64,000 nucleotides of DNA from Thiosymbion sp942492625 (GTDB taxonomy: Bacteria > Pseudomonadota > Gammaproteobacteria > Chromatiales > Chromatiaceae). The notes beneath the pieces are model-generated. The model was not told the DNA's origin and made no database searches. It saw only the letters and a list, made by a program, of their open reading frames with translations. Positions 46,840 through 56,794 of the stretch are shown piece by piece. The position numbers and the translations under genes were made by a program. Position 1 is the stretch's first letter. Each line of letters starts with the position of its first letter. The stretch covers positions 9,446 to 73,445 of the forward strand of contig CALOFM010000041.1 of assembly GCA_942492625.1 (NCBI GenBank). The letters run 5' to 3'.

Positions 46840-47011
46840 GAAGCACTCTTCGGGGGATACTTTGGCCACGGAACAGGGCACTGTAGCTTCCCGACCCGCC
46901 GAGACAAACACCAAACCCATAAATGCGAGGGGCGATCAGAAGTAAGTCGTAAAAAGGAGCGGTCCCGCAAGGACATGAGAACCCGGCATATACGCCGGGT
47001 TCTTGCTTTTT
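46840..47011 (+). ncRNA. candidate small RNA with GGA motifs and an intrinsic terminator
   Basis: The 606-bp gap 46441-47046 holds no convincing gene, yet a plus-strand rho-independent terminator closes it. Upstream, TTTTCA-N16-TAATTC (about 46806-46833) could be a promoter, predicting a transcript of roughly 170 nt. The transcript would carry about six GGA triplets (46842-46975), several next to short complementary arms, recalling CsrB/RsmZ-type sponges of the regulator CsrA. It matches neither 6S RNA nor a riboswitch I know. The family assignment is speculative. Confidence 0.35.
46979..47011 (+). terminator. rho-independent terminator without an upstream gene
   Basis: Stem GAACCCGGC and GCCGGGTTC around a short ATATAC loop, then TTGCTTTTT. 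The T run lies on the plus-strand side only, while the neighbouring genes (DUF302, lrgAB) are on the minus strand, so it must end a plus-strand transcript. Confidence 0.75.
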
Positions 47012-47046
47012 GGGACCCGCCAATTCCGCGGACTCTCGGCCGGAAC

Positions 47047-47439
47047 TCAGGCGGCAGTGAGGGATGTCTTCACACGCACGAGCCGCTCGCGAACCTCGGC
47101 GGCTAACGCCTCCACTCCCGGATTATCCACCAAGCTCAACACCGCCTTTGGATCCATAAAGGCCACGGTGATCTTGCCGTCGGCGTCCTGGCGCACAACG
47201 ACGTTACAGGGTAAGAGCAGGCCAATATCGGGCTCGGCGTCCAGGGCCTGATTCGCCAGCGGCGGGTTGCACGCGCCGAGAATACGGTAGGGATCTTTCT
47301 CGACTCCGAGCTTTTCCTTGAGCGTGGCCTGCACGTCGATGTCGCAGAGCACACCAAAGCCCTCGGCTTTCAGAGCGTCAGTCACTCGGTCTATGGCCTG
47401 TTGGAAACCGAGATCGACCTGGATAGAGAAGCCATACAT
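47047..47439 (-). CDS. DUF302 domain protein
   Basis: A 130-residue protein. GFQQAIDRVTDALKAEGFGVL, PYRILGACNPPLANQALDAEP and LLPCNVVVRQDADGKITVAF are the DUF302 signature. Function unknown; homologues are frequent in sulfur oxidisers and under stress-related loci. No signal peptide. Confidence 0.9.
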   Translation of the reverse strand: MYGFSIQVDLGFQQAIDRVTDALKAEGFGVLCDIDVQATLKEKLGVEKDPYRILGACNPPLANQALDAEPDIGLLLPCNVVVRQDADGKITVAFMDPKAVLSLVDNPGVEALAAEVRERLVRVKTSLTAA

Positions 47440-47804
47440 GTTTTAGATACCTCACGGTCGGCTAGTTTGATCGGTTGGCGACTTTTCGTTTCTTTCCCGG
47501 TAATTCTAATCGACGGCAGCTCGCGAAGTCCTTTTGCAGATCGAAATCCGCCAAGTAATCCAGATCCGACGAGCCGGCTCAGCCCTTGGGGTCATCGCCG
47601 TGCCCCCTGCCAGGGGGCCCTTCTATAGTGACGCGCAACGGCCCGTTCGTATCGCAACTCGGTGAAGGGGAGCTGCGCCGCCGAAGTCAACCGATCAGCG
47701 ACTGTATCGACGATTTCCAGCTTGAGGAAGCCCCGGAGCTTTTGGATGAGCTGCACGCGACACCGGGAGATCCACAAAGCTAAAAGCTCTTTCCAGATAC
47801 ATGC
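47440..47804. other. intergenic region at the island border
   Basis: 365 bp between the DUF302 gene and the broken kinase. Short open frames exist but none has a credible start or similarity. Marks the change from intact core genes to degraded accessory DNA. Confidence 0.4.
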
Positions 47805-48150
47805 CTACCCCGCCGGACGCCTCAGTTGCTCCAGCCGTTCGCCCATGTCCACGATGAGCTGCGTATTGGACAGGGGCGTTGTGGTCTGGGGCCCGCCCTC
47901 CAGCGGAAACTCGTTCTGGTTGTCCAGCCACCAATCGCGCGGCACTGGCCTGACCCGGCGCGCTGACGATCTCCGGGGCCATGTACTGGGGCGTGCCGAC
48001 GAGAACATTGTGCTGCGTAACCCGTGGATCATCCTCCCCCGCTTCCTTCACGAGTCCGAAATCGAGCACCTTGACCACGTCGTACAGTCCGCCGCGCTCA
48101 CAGAGCATGATGTTCGCCGGCTTGACGTCCCGATGGATCAGTTCTTTGAG
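47805..48150 (-). pseudogene. broken bacterial Ser/Thr protein kinase
   Basis: The minus strand encodes LIHRDVKPANIMLCERGG (catalytic loop HRD and metal Asn), VVKVLDFGLVKEAGED (DFG) and VLVGTPQYMAPEIVSAPGQ (activation segment), so a eukaryotic-type kinase. Upstream the ATP-binding lobe is missing. Downstream, after a frame change and an apparent deletion near 47975, a tail NEFPLEGGPQTTTPLSNTQL ends at 47805, resembling a kinase C-terminal region. No functional kinase can be made. Confidence 0.7.
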
Positions 48151-48244
48151 AATGAGATTGACGGAGAGCTTGTCGACGAGCCGCTTGTCGAAGTAGATCA
48201 TCGCCGCCGTATCGGTCGGGGTCCTCCCCCGTCGTCTACCGATG

Positions 48245-48351
48245 CTAGAAGCGCGAAGCCCGTAAGAGCTCCTTCGCAACATCCTGCAGGGCCCGCTTGC
48301 TTCCCTTCACCTCCCTACCCGGAGCAACCGCAGGCGTAATATATTCGGCGT
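48245..48351 (-). pseudogene. unidentified C-terminal gene fragment
   Basis: A minus-strand frame reading AEYITPAVAPGREVKGSKRA then LQDVAKELLRASRF and a stop at 48245. It looks like a genuine protein tail but has no start and no identifiable parent. It abuts the kinase remnant. Confidence 0.3.
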
Positions 48352-48430
48352 CCCCATACCCCTAGAAAATCAATGTAACGGACACTACTACGAGATGCGT
48401 CATTAAGGGACCCAGGGGGAGGGGAAGTCC

Positions 48431-48944
<514 letters not shown>

Positions 48945-48960
<16 letters not shown>

Positions 48961-50510
48961 CATGGACAAGCAACATGCCGGCAGCAGGGCCCGTACCAAA
49001 GACGTGACCTGGGGTATGGCTGCAACGCCTCCCAGACCATTGGGGGTATAGCCAATGGAGCGGGAATGTTGATTGTGGGGGGTTTACCCGCAGGCCACAA
49101 CAACTCCTTGATATCCTGAGGCAACTGGTTGTCGAGGTATTCCAGGGCGGTACCCCGCAGAGCCACATCGCCGCCCGCGAGGGATAGATAACAGATCTCC
49201 AGGGTCTCGGGACTGTATATCACTCCCAAAAGGTTGAAAAGATGGTGCAGCCGCCCGCCTTCATCGAGACTTGGTCGACCGGTTTTCGTATCCGACAAGC
49301 CGGAGAGCTCGGCCCGGATGCTGGTCCAGATCGCGTCGATGGGAAACGCTAGTTGGGGGCGATTCCGCCGGATCCGAATCAAGGCCTGTCCACACCGAAA
49401 GCGTACAGCCGGATCCTCGTCATCCAAGCAGTCCACCAGTCCGTGCACGGCCATCAGATTGTCCGCACCGGCCAGAACGAGCGGCAGACGCCGGCGAATG
49501 ATCTGGTGACGGCGCCGATCCAGGAGCGCGTCTACGAGCTGCCCCGCGGCGATGGAGGATACTGGCTTGAGCGCCCGGAATACTGCACGCAGAACATCCT
49601 CCCTGGCCAAGAGTTGGATAACGTGGGGCAACAGCTCCGGGGTCACGTTCCCGCTGCTCAGCACCCGAGCGATGCGTTCGGGCTCACCACTGCGCAGCTC
49701 GATGATGGTCTTGACTATCGGGTCCCGTATGGCGGACAGAGAGGGAACCGCGGAGGACTCGCCGGCCTGCATCTCAGTGGTCCCGCCGCGGAACAAGGAG
49801 ATCTCGCGCAGGAGATCGTCCCGGCTCAACCCGGTGCGGCTGAGCGCAACGGTGCGCGCGGTTGTCGCGTCCTGGGCCGTAATCTCCGCCGCGCGCTGCT
49901 TCCCGTTGCGCAGGTTGCTGGCCAGTTGACTCACGTAACCCCGGTGCAAAGAGACGATCAGCAACAAAATGAGCAGGCTGAGCACCCCGGCGGCGAGGAA
50001 GAGCAGATTGTCCGTCGCAACTGCCGGGGGCAGCAGGATACCGATCACCAGCAGGCCGCCCAACATATCGCCGGTGCGGTCCGCGCCAACGTCGATAAGC
50101 AGCTTGCTCGCCCTCTTGTCTGACGCAGGAATCGGCGTGTAGAGGGACTCGAAGCCTGCGCGGAAAAAGGAGTTGTAGAACATCGCCGTACCGGCCCGCA
50201 GCACGGCCACGGTGATCAGGTGGCGAAACAAGAACGCGAACAGCCCGCCCGTGAGCACGAACACCGGCAAGGCGACCATGGTGCCGCCCAGCCCCAACCA
50301 TCGAAGGGCCTTGTTTCCGACAAAGGTCTGCAGCAGGAAGCCACCGAGCCCCACCAGGACATAGAAGCTGGAGAAGAAATGCACCAGCTTGTCCGAGTCG
50401 GCCTGGAATTCGGCCGAGGCCATGGACTTGAGCAGGTAATCGAGCACCGCCGCGTTCACCGCCACCAAGGCAACGAGCAACGCCATGCGCCGAATCAGAT
50501 CGCTGATAGG
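48945..50510 (-). pseudogene. truncated Tlc/MFS-like transporter with HEAT-repeat domain
   Basis: The frame from 50510 (first ATG at 50486) encodes several helices (LLVALVAVNAAVLDYLLKS, FFSSFYVLVGLGGFLLQTF, ATDNLLFLAAGVLSLLILLL), then a soluble helical part (about 200-470) with HEAT-like units and YLDNQLPQDIKELLWP. This resembles proteins joining an ADP/ATP-translocase-like membrane part to HEAT repeats. The N-terminal helices are missing beyond 50510, exactly where the IS-like element begins. The C-terminus loses similarity near 49085, before the poly-G tract. Probably non-functional. Confidence 0.6.
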
Positions 50511-50588
50511 TTTTGACCTGTCAACAGTTGGTACTTAGTTTCGTAGCACTTCTCCTGGATTCTCTACTAAAAACAATTTGTTGTTGAG

Positions 50589-50754
50589 CCTGTGGGTATG
50601 TGGGCGAGAGGCCCGAGAGTGTGGGCAACCGGTGGGCCGCGCTTTCGATATGCTCGATGTTTTGCAATCGCCTTTCGGCGCGGTCCACGGGTTGTCCACA
50701 CGTCTCTGCTCGGGCCGGTCCGCAGGGATGCGGACTCGTCCACATATCCACAGG
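50589..50754. repeat. imperfect long inverted repeat in the 3' non-coding part of the element
   Basis: The left arm begins CCTGTGGGTATGTGGGCGAG (50589-50608) and the right arm, reverse-complemented, begins CCTGTGGATATGTGGACGAG (50754-50735). A second matched block is GTGTGGGCAACCGGTGGGCC against GTGTGGACAACCCGTGGACC. The right arm holds about 20 extra bases with their own small hairpin. Most differences are G versus A. The right arm contains TTGTCCACA and ATATCCACA, close to DnaA boxes. Confidence 0.75.
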
Positions 50755-51057
50755 CTGGTCGCGACCTGGATGCAAACACATTGGCTCAGGACACACACGG
50801 CAGATTGCGACGGTGGATCATGCTGAGATGCGTGGATTGGTTACCGACCGGACTTCACTGCGTCGCGGAGCTGGCCTTTCTCTACAATCAGGGATCGGCG
50901 CCCGGGATGCCCGTTTGGGATTCTCCCGAACGCTGCCGGTATAGCGGTGACAAGGGTTCTCCACACCGGCCGCGTATGCCCTGAGTCAATGTGTCTGTTT
51001 CTCTTTCCTGTCCTGCCCGATCAATACGGATGCAATACGCGCTGGCGAGCCACCGCC

Positions 51058-52263
51058 TCAGCCCTGCTGCGGCGCCAGACGGGGCATCTCCTGGCGCACG
51101 ATGTCCCAGATGAAGCCGGCCAGCTCGCGGGCGATGGCCACGCACACCAGCTTGGTGTTCTTCCCCGCCCGGGTCAGTGTGCGATAGCGCCCGCACAGGC
51201 GTGTCTGGGCCTTCCAGGCGATCTTCTTGGCCTCCGGGGAGGCATTGCGCGCCTTGCCCTTGAGGTGCTTGGTCCAACGCGCCGGGAAGCGGTAGCTCCA
51301 GGCCGACTCGACCAGCATGCGCCGGGCATGGGCGTTGCCGGTGAGGGTGATGCCTCCCTGGCGCCGGCGCGTGCCCGAGGAATGCTCGCTGGGCACCAGC
51401 CCGAGGAAGGCCATCAGCTGCTTGGGCGAGTCGAAGCGGCTGATGTCCCCGAGCTCGGCAAGCAGGACGATCGCCGCGAGCTTGTCGACCCCGCGCAAGG
51501 CGATCAGGGAGTCGACCACCGGGGCCAGCGACCACTCGGGCAGGGCACGCATCAGATGATCGTTGAGCCCGGCCACGCGCTCACCGGCGGCGCGCTCGGC
51601 AGCGATGTACTCCTCCAAGACCACTTGTTGCCAGGGATGCTCCATCTTCAACCCGGCCAGCCAGTTCTCGTGCGCCGGGGTCCAGCGGCTCTTGCCCCGC
51701 GGCCAGTGATAGCCGTGGCGCAGCAGGAAGGCATTGAGCTGCTGGCGCGCCTTGCGCTCCTGCCCCTTCATGTCGTCACGCGCGCGGCTGAGGTCGCGCA
51801 TCCGCTCCTGCTCCTGATCGGGGACCCACACCGCCGTGAGATCACCCCCGCGCAGCAGCCGCGCCAGCTTCAAGGCATCGCGCCGATCGTTCTTGATCCG
51901 CTCGCCCGGCGCCTTGGGGATCCGCGAGGGGGCGACCACCTGGCAGTCGTGGCCGCTGGCGAGGATCTGGCGGTAGAGCACATAGCCGCACGGGCCGGCT
52001 TCATAGCAGAACAGCAGCAGCCCCCCATCGTAGTCCGCGCTGAGCTTGGCCAGCAGCTTCTCGACCGTCTTGGGCTTATTGGCGATCTCGCCGCGGTAGA
52101 TCGGCTCCTCTCGACCCGGCTCCGCCACCGCCACCGCAATCGTCTCTTTGTGCACGTCCAGGCCCACGTACGCCGCATGGACATTCACGTTCTCTGCACT
52201 ACGGACAATCTCCAAGGCCGATGCCGCCTCGATCCGATGCTGCTCTGGGTTAAACTCTTTCAT
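51058..52263 (-). CDS. IS110/IS1111-family transposase (DEDD recombinase)
   Basis: A 401-residue transposase. The N-terminal RuvC-like DEDD domain has AAYVGLDVHKETIAVAVA (Asp), LLLFCYEAGPCGYVLYRQ (Glu) and GERIKNDRRDALKLARLLRG (Asp pair). The C-terminal domain has LRGVDKLAAIVLLAELGDI, LMAFLGLVPSEHSSG and RRRQGGITLTGNAHARRML, where the catalytic Ser is expected. Full length and uninterrupted, unlike most nearby genes, suggesting recent arrival. IS110 enzymes act with a bridge RNA encoded in the element. Confidence 0.93.
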   Translation of the reverse strand: MKEFNPEQHRIEAASALEIVRSAENVNVHAAYVGLDVHKETIAVAVAEPGREEPIYRGEIANKPKTVEKLLAKLSADYDGGLLLFCYEAGPCGYVLYRQILASGHDCQVVAPSRIPKAPGERIKNDRRDALKLARLLRGGDLTAVWVPDQEQERMRDLSRARDDMKGQERKARQQLNAFLLRHGYHWPRGKSRWTPAHENWLAGLKMEHPWQQVVLEEYIAAERAAGERVAGLNDHLMRALPEWSLAPVVDSLIALRGVDKLAAIVLLAELGDISRFDSPKQLMAFLGLVPSEHSSGTRRRQGGITLTGNAHARRMLVESAWSYRFPARWTKHLKGKARNASPEAKKIAWKAQTRLCGRYRTLTRAGKNTKLVCVAIARELAGFIWDIVRQEMPRLAPQQG

Positions 52264-52352
52264 GACCTGCCCTCCTCAAGGTGTCTCTGTGGCTCTGTGT
52301 CGATGGATGTTTCCGTCCCCAACATAACCCACGAGCGTTGAGGACGGGCAGG

Positions 52353-53297
52353 TCAAAACACGGCGAGCATCCACAGTCGGGCGCCGGGGACGTTGATCTG
52401 CCAGCGCCCGCCGCGCGCCAGACGGCGCATGGCGTCCAGCAGGTAACGGTCGACGGGGACACCGAGCGAGGTAGCCGCTGGGTCGATATGGTTCTCGCGC
52501 AGGTCCCGTTCGACGCTGGCCCGGTCGGCCTCCGTCACCAGGCCCCCGAGCACCGCACCGTCGTCGATCCCGGCCACGGCGGCGAGCAGCCCCTGCATGA
52601 TCTCCGGGTCGGCATCCACTAGCCAGGCGGTGACCTGCGGGGTGAGGATACGCTCCAGGACCAGCAGACCGAAGGTCTCGTGGCGGGTATGGCGGCGCTC
52701 GCGCCAGCGCAGGAAGTAGTGCTCCACGCCGTTCGCCGCGGCCCAGTCGGTGAGGGATTCGAGCAGCGGGCGCCAGCTGGTGCTGCCCGCGCGGTCGGAC
52801 ACCGAGAGGTCCGCGACCGGCTTGCCGGCGTCGTGGCACAGCCCGGCGAGTCCCGCGGCCAGGCGCCAGCGCGGCTCCAGCTCCCGGCGCTCGGCGGGGC
52901 CGCGGGCGAGGGCGAAGATCCGGCCCTGGCCGGCCTGGGCGGCGTGGAAGGCGACTTCAAGTCCATGGCGAAAGAGCCCCCCGGCACCACGGTGATGGTG
53001 GGCCTCGGAGGCCGGCAGCAGGTGGACGAAGGCGGCGTAGCGCTCGATGATCGGTCGTACCAGAGTGGCGAAGCGCGCATCGGTGAAGGCCAGGCCGTCC
53101 TGCAGCCGGGCGATCAGCTCGGATTGGGTCGCGACGATGCGGGCCGGCGCGGCGACGGGCAGCCCCTTCACGAAGGGCGGGTAGCGTGGGATGTCGCTGT
53201 CCTCCTGCGACACGGAGACCGCCCCGCCGGGTGCGACCGTGAATCTTACACCTTTCGCCGGTCGCGCAATCTCATGGGAAGAAAATTCGTTCGACAA
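52353..53297 (-). pseudogene. MobH-type relaxase (TraI_2 domain), truncated by the insertion element
   Basis: 314 residues covering the N-terminal TraI_2 region of MobH relaxases: LLPASEAHHHRGAGGLFRHG followed by LEVAF, GLAGLCHDAGKPVADLSVSD, and HETFGLLVLERILTPQVTAWL. His and Asp residues of an HD-like metal site are visible. The frame stops within four codons of the repeat at 52349, just where family members would continue (INVPGARLW...). MobH relaxases start transfer of SXT/R391-type ICEs and IncC/IncH plasmids. Divergent from the RecQ-like gene. Confidence 0.75.
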
Positions 53298-53421
53298 TCT
53301 GTGGTTCTCTTCGGCAAAAAGCTGAACTGATGAGGTACCTTTCGTACGCTCCTCGCAAGCGGGTATGATCGTTCACGAGTTCTTGGTGAAACCATCATCG
53401 TCGTAAGAAGGATTGACACGC

Positions 53422-55490
53422 ATGCTATTCGACCCCGAACGCGCGCTTGAATTGCTGCGCATCGGAAGCGGCATCTCCGATGCCAGGTTTCGTGACGGTC
53501 AGGAGCAGGCGATCTGCAATGTTGTGGCCGGGAAACAACGTCAACTCGTGGTTCAAAAAACGGGCTGGGGCAAGAGCTTCGTTTATTTCATTGCCGTCAA
53601 GTTGCTGCGCGAGGCGGGCCAGGGTCCCACGCTCCTGATCTCACCCTTGCTGGCCCTCATGCGCAATCAGATTGCGGCGGCCGAGCGCATGGGGGTGATG
53701 GCGGCGACTATCCACTCCGAGAATCAAGACGATTGGCCTAAGGTCGAAGCGCGGGTCCTCGCCAATGACGTCGATATCCTGCTCATCTCCCCGGAGCGGC
53801 TTGCTAACGAACGCTTTCGCACCGCGTACTGGTCGGTGTGGCGCACCGGATATCGCTGCTGGTGGTCGACGAGGCCCACTGCATTTCCGACTGGGGCCAC
53901 GACTTTCGGCCCCACTATCGACTGCTGGATCGCATCGCCCGAACCTTGCCGCCAAACCTGCGCCTGCTGGCGACCACGGCAACAGCCAACAATCGGGTCC
54001 TGGACGACCTGCGGTCGGTCCTGGGGCCGGACCTTGCCGTCTCACGCGGCGATCTGAATCGGCCATCCCTTACCCTGCAAACGATCCGCCTCCCAGGTCA
54101 GGCCGAGCGGCTGGCCTGGTTGGCGGAGCAGATACCGAGGCTATCGGGCAGCGGCATCCTCTACACCCTGACGGTACGCGATGCAAACCAAGTCGCCAAT
54201 TGGCTGCGCTCGCGGGGCCTCGACGTCGCCGCTTACACGGGGGAGACCGGTGACCGCCGCCCCGAGTTGGAGCAAGCCCTGCTGGACAATCGCGTGAAGG
54301 CTCTTGTCGCTACCACGGCGCTGGGCATGGGGTACGACAGACCGAACCTCGCCTTCGTTATCCATTACCAGGCGCCCGGATCGGTCGTCGCGTACTACCA
54401 ACAGGTGGGCCGGGCGGGGCGTGCACTCGACGCCGCCTATGGCATTTTACTCAGCGGCAAAGAAGAGACGGAGATCACCGAATTCTTTATCGAGAGCGCA
54501 TTCCCGACCGAAGATGAGGTCGCGATGGTATTGCGTGAGCTGGAGGGCCATCCGGTTGGATTGTCCGTCCCCGAGTTGGAAACCAAAGTGAACCTCAGTC
54601 GCGGCCGAATCCAGAAAACCATGGATCTGCTATCGCTGGAATCGCCGGCCCCCATCGCACGGCAGGGCACAAAGTGGCAGCTAACCGCCGCACGACTGGG
54701 TTCTGGATTTTGGGAGCGCGCAAGGCGTCTCACCGATCTTCGACGGGCCGAGCAGCGACAGATGCAGGAGTATGTGGGCCTGGAGTCCGGCCACATGGAG
54801 TTTCTGATTCGGGCACTGGATGGTGATCCGGCTGTGATTCGACCCCCGCCCCTATCGCCCCTCCCAACGACCGCATCAACCGGCCTCGTACAGGAGGCAG
54901 TTGCCTTTCTGCGCCGGACCAGCCTCCCCATTGAGCCGCGCAAACAGTGGCCCGCCGGCGGGATGCCGTACTTCGGGGTCAAGGGCCGCATCCCACCATC
55001 ACAGCAGGCCCAGGAAGGCAGGGCGCTGTGCGTCTGACAGGATGCCGGTTGGGGCGAGCTTGTCTTTAAGGGAAAATACCGAGACAGGCGGTTCGCCGAC
55101 GACCTTGTAGAGGCTTGCGCCTCTCTTATCCAGAACTGGAAGCCCCATCCATCTCCATCCTGGGTCACCTGTATTCCGTCACTGCGACATCCCGACCTTG
55201 TGCCCGACTTCGCAAGCCGACTCGCACAAGCTCTCGGACTCCCGTTTCATGCCCTAATCGAGAAGACGACCGATCGGCCGGAGCAGAAGACCATGGCAAA
55301 CAGCACCCAACAGGCGCGCAACCTCGACGGTTCCCTCGATATCCGCCAAGCGGTCCCACAAGGCCCGGTCCTGCTCGTCGATGACATGGTGGACTCCCGC
55401 TGGACCCTCACCGTCGCAGCCTGGCTCTTGCGTCAACATGGCAGCGGTCCAGTCTGGCCTCTTGCCCTCGCTTTGACCGGACACGAATAA
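53422..55490 (+). pseudogene. RecQ-like helicase fused to a phosphoribosyltransferase domain (frameshift and stop)
   Basis: The N-terminal SF2 helicase has VQKTGWGKSFVYFIA (Walker A), LLISPLLALMRNQ, VVDEAHCISDWGHDFRPHY (DEAH), LLATTATAN, VATTALGMGYDRPNLAF and YYQQVGRAGRA. A winged-helix-like segment follows, then from about 55150 a phosphoribosyltransferase fold: WVTCIPSLRHPDLVPDFA and VLLVDDMVDSRWTLTVAAWL, the PRPP-binding loop. One base is missing near 53826 (CACCGCGTAC), just before the DEAH box, and an in-frame TGA at 55035-55037 stands where Trp fits (GRALCV-stop-QDAGWGELV). Start is ATG at 53422 or TTG at 53413. The stop overlaps the dprA-like start (TAATG). Confidence 0.82.
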
Positions 55491-56794
55491 TGAACGAGGC
55501 TATCTCACCTAACACCCAGGCTATCCTACTTCTGACCGCACCGCTCATCATCGGTCGCGACAAAACCGCCGTTAAGCTCCTGACGCCAGGGCAGTACAAG
55601 CGACTCGCCAAAGGGTTGCGGGAACAAGGACGCCAACCGTCCGATCTCCTCGGTCCAGACGCCGAGGCCCTATGCGAGGCAATAGCCAAGGCTTGCGCCC
55701 CGCAAGTCGATCGGGACCGGCTGCGAGTCTTGCTGGATCGCGGCTTCCAGTTGAGTCAGGCGATTGAGCGTTGGCATGCCCGTGCCTTATGGGTGGTCAG
55801 CCGCGCCGATGCGGCCTATCCGCGCAGGCTCAAGTCCAGACTTAAGGAGGACGCACCGGCCATCCTTTATGGCTGCGGAGATATATCTCTTCTCGAAACC
55901 GGCGGCCTCGCCGTCGTCGGCTCCCGGCATGTGGACGAGGCCCGCATCGAATACACGAAAGGCGTCGGCCGGATTGCCGCCAAAGCCGAACGGACGCTGG
56001 TCTCAGGTGCCGCCCGCGGTATCGACCAAGCCGCGATGCGCGGCGCCCTAGAGGCTGAAGGGCGGGCGATCGGGGTCTTGGCCGACAGTCTGGAGCGCGC
56101 AGCCCTTCAACGCGAACATCGCAACCTCATATTGGAAGACCGACTCGTTCTGATATCCCCCTACGACCCTTCAGCCGGCTTCAATGTCGGCAACGCTATG
56201 CAGCGCAACAAGTCGATCTACGCCCTCGCCGATGCCGCCTTGGTCGTCAGCTCAGACTACAAGAAGGGCGGCACCTGGGCGGGAGCCATCGAGCATCTGC
56301 AAAAGCATCGTTCGATCCCCGTCTACGTCCGTGCAGAAGGAGAGGCCAGTCAGGGGCTGACGGCTCTGCAGCAGGCTGGCGCCTCGCCTTGGCCTGAGCC
56401 GGAGACGGCAGAAGATCTCGCTGCGGTGCTGTCGTCGCCACCCCCGCAAGATCAAGGGTTGCAGGAGTTAGGCGTTCCCGAACCGTGTTCGAAAACAGCC
56501 CCCGCCCAAAATATGGAGCGAGCCGTCAGCGTCAACTCAAGGGAACGCCCAGAGGCATCCGAAAGGTTGCAGAGTCCTGCCGACGAACTCTTCGCGACCG
56601 TTCGCGCGGTTATCGCACGATCCGATACCCCCAAGACCGACGCCGAGATTGCGGAGCAGCTCAACGTCTCCAAAACTCAAACAAAGGAGTGGCTCAGACG
56701 GTTGGTCGAAGAAGGCGTGCTCGAAAAGAGCTCGCGTCCTGTGCGCTACCGACGGACAACCGAGAGACCACAGCAGAAGACCTTGTTCGGTTAG
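55490..56794 (+). CDS. DprA/Smf-like protein with C-terminal winged helix
   Basis: 434 residues, intact. The Rossmann-type DprA core shows GGLAVVGSRHVDEARIEYTK, TLVSGAARGIDQAAMRGALE, FNVGNAMQRNKSIYALADAA and SDYKKGGTWAGAIEHL. A disordered linker (about 305-360) leads to a winged helix (TPKTDAEIAEQLNVSKTQTK, 370-420). It is too divergent to be the housekeeping transformation DprA. It starts on the last base of the RecQ-PRTase gene, so the two form one translational unit. A role in antiphage or anti-plasmid defence within a mobile element is inferred. Confidence 0.85.
   Translation: MNEAISPNTQAILLLTAPLIIGRDKTAVKLLTPGQYKRLAKGLREQGRQPSDLLGPDAEALCEAIAKACAPQVDRDRLRVLLDRGFQLSQAIERWHARALWVVSRADAAYPRRLKSRLKEDAPAILYGCGDISLLETGGLAVVGSRHVDEARIEYTKGVGRIAAKAERTLVSGAARGIDQAAMRGALEAEGRAIGVLADSLERAALQREHRNLILEDRLVLISPYDPSAGFNVGNAMQRNKSIYALADAALVVSSDYKKGGTWAGAIEHLQKHRSIPVYVRAEGEASQGLTALQQAGASPWPEPETAEDLAAVLSSPPPQDQGLQELGVPEPCSKTAPAQNMERAVSVNSRERPEASERLQSPADELFATVRAVIARSDTPKTDAEIAEQLNVSKTQTKEWLRRLVEEGVLEKSSRPVRYRRTTERPQQKTLFG

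Larger units (their letters stand above)
50511..52358 (-). mobile_element. IS110/IS1111-family insertion element (inferred bounds)
   Basis: TTTTGACCTG at 50511-50520 and its reverse complement at 52349-52358 enclose an intact IS110-type transposase. Both ends fall exactly where a flanking gene is truncated: the transporter on the left and the relaxase on the right. The 5' non-coding stretch is about 95 bp, the 3' one about 547 bp. A long 3' non-coding region and short inverted ends suit the IS1111 branch, whose guide (bridge) RNA is expected on the 3' side. The two flanks are different genes, so a rearrangement accompanied or followed insertion. Confidence 0.55.

Noticed and set aside
46549..47106. 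185-codon plus-strand open frame over the lrgA-DUF302 gap
   Set aside because: No ribosome-binding site, no recognisable domain, runs through the terminator hairpin.
50589..50754. Possible replication origin because of DnaA-box-like words
   Set aside because: Only two imperfect boxes, inside an inverted repeat of a mobile element, with no dnaA, dnaN or AT-rich unwinding region.
50947..52341. 464-codon plus-strand open frame opposite the transposase
   Set aside because: Antisense shadow; the minus strand encodes a complete IS110-family enzyme.
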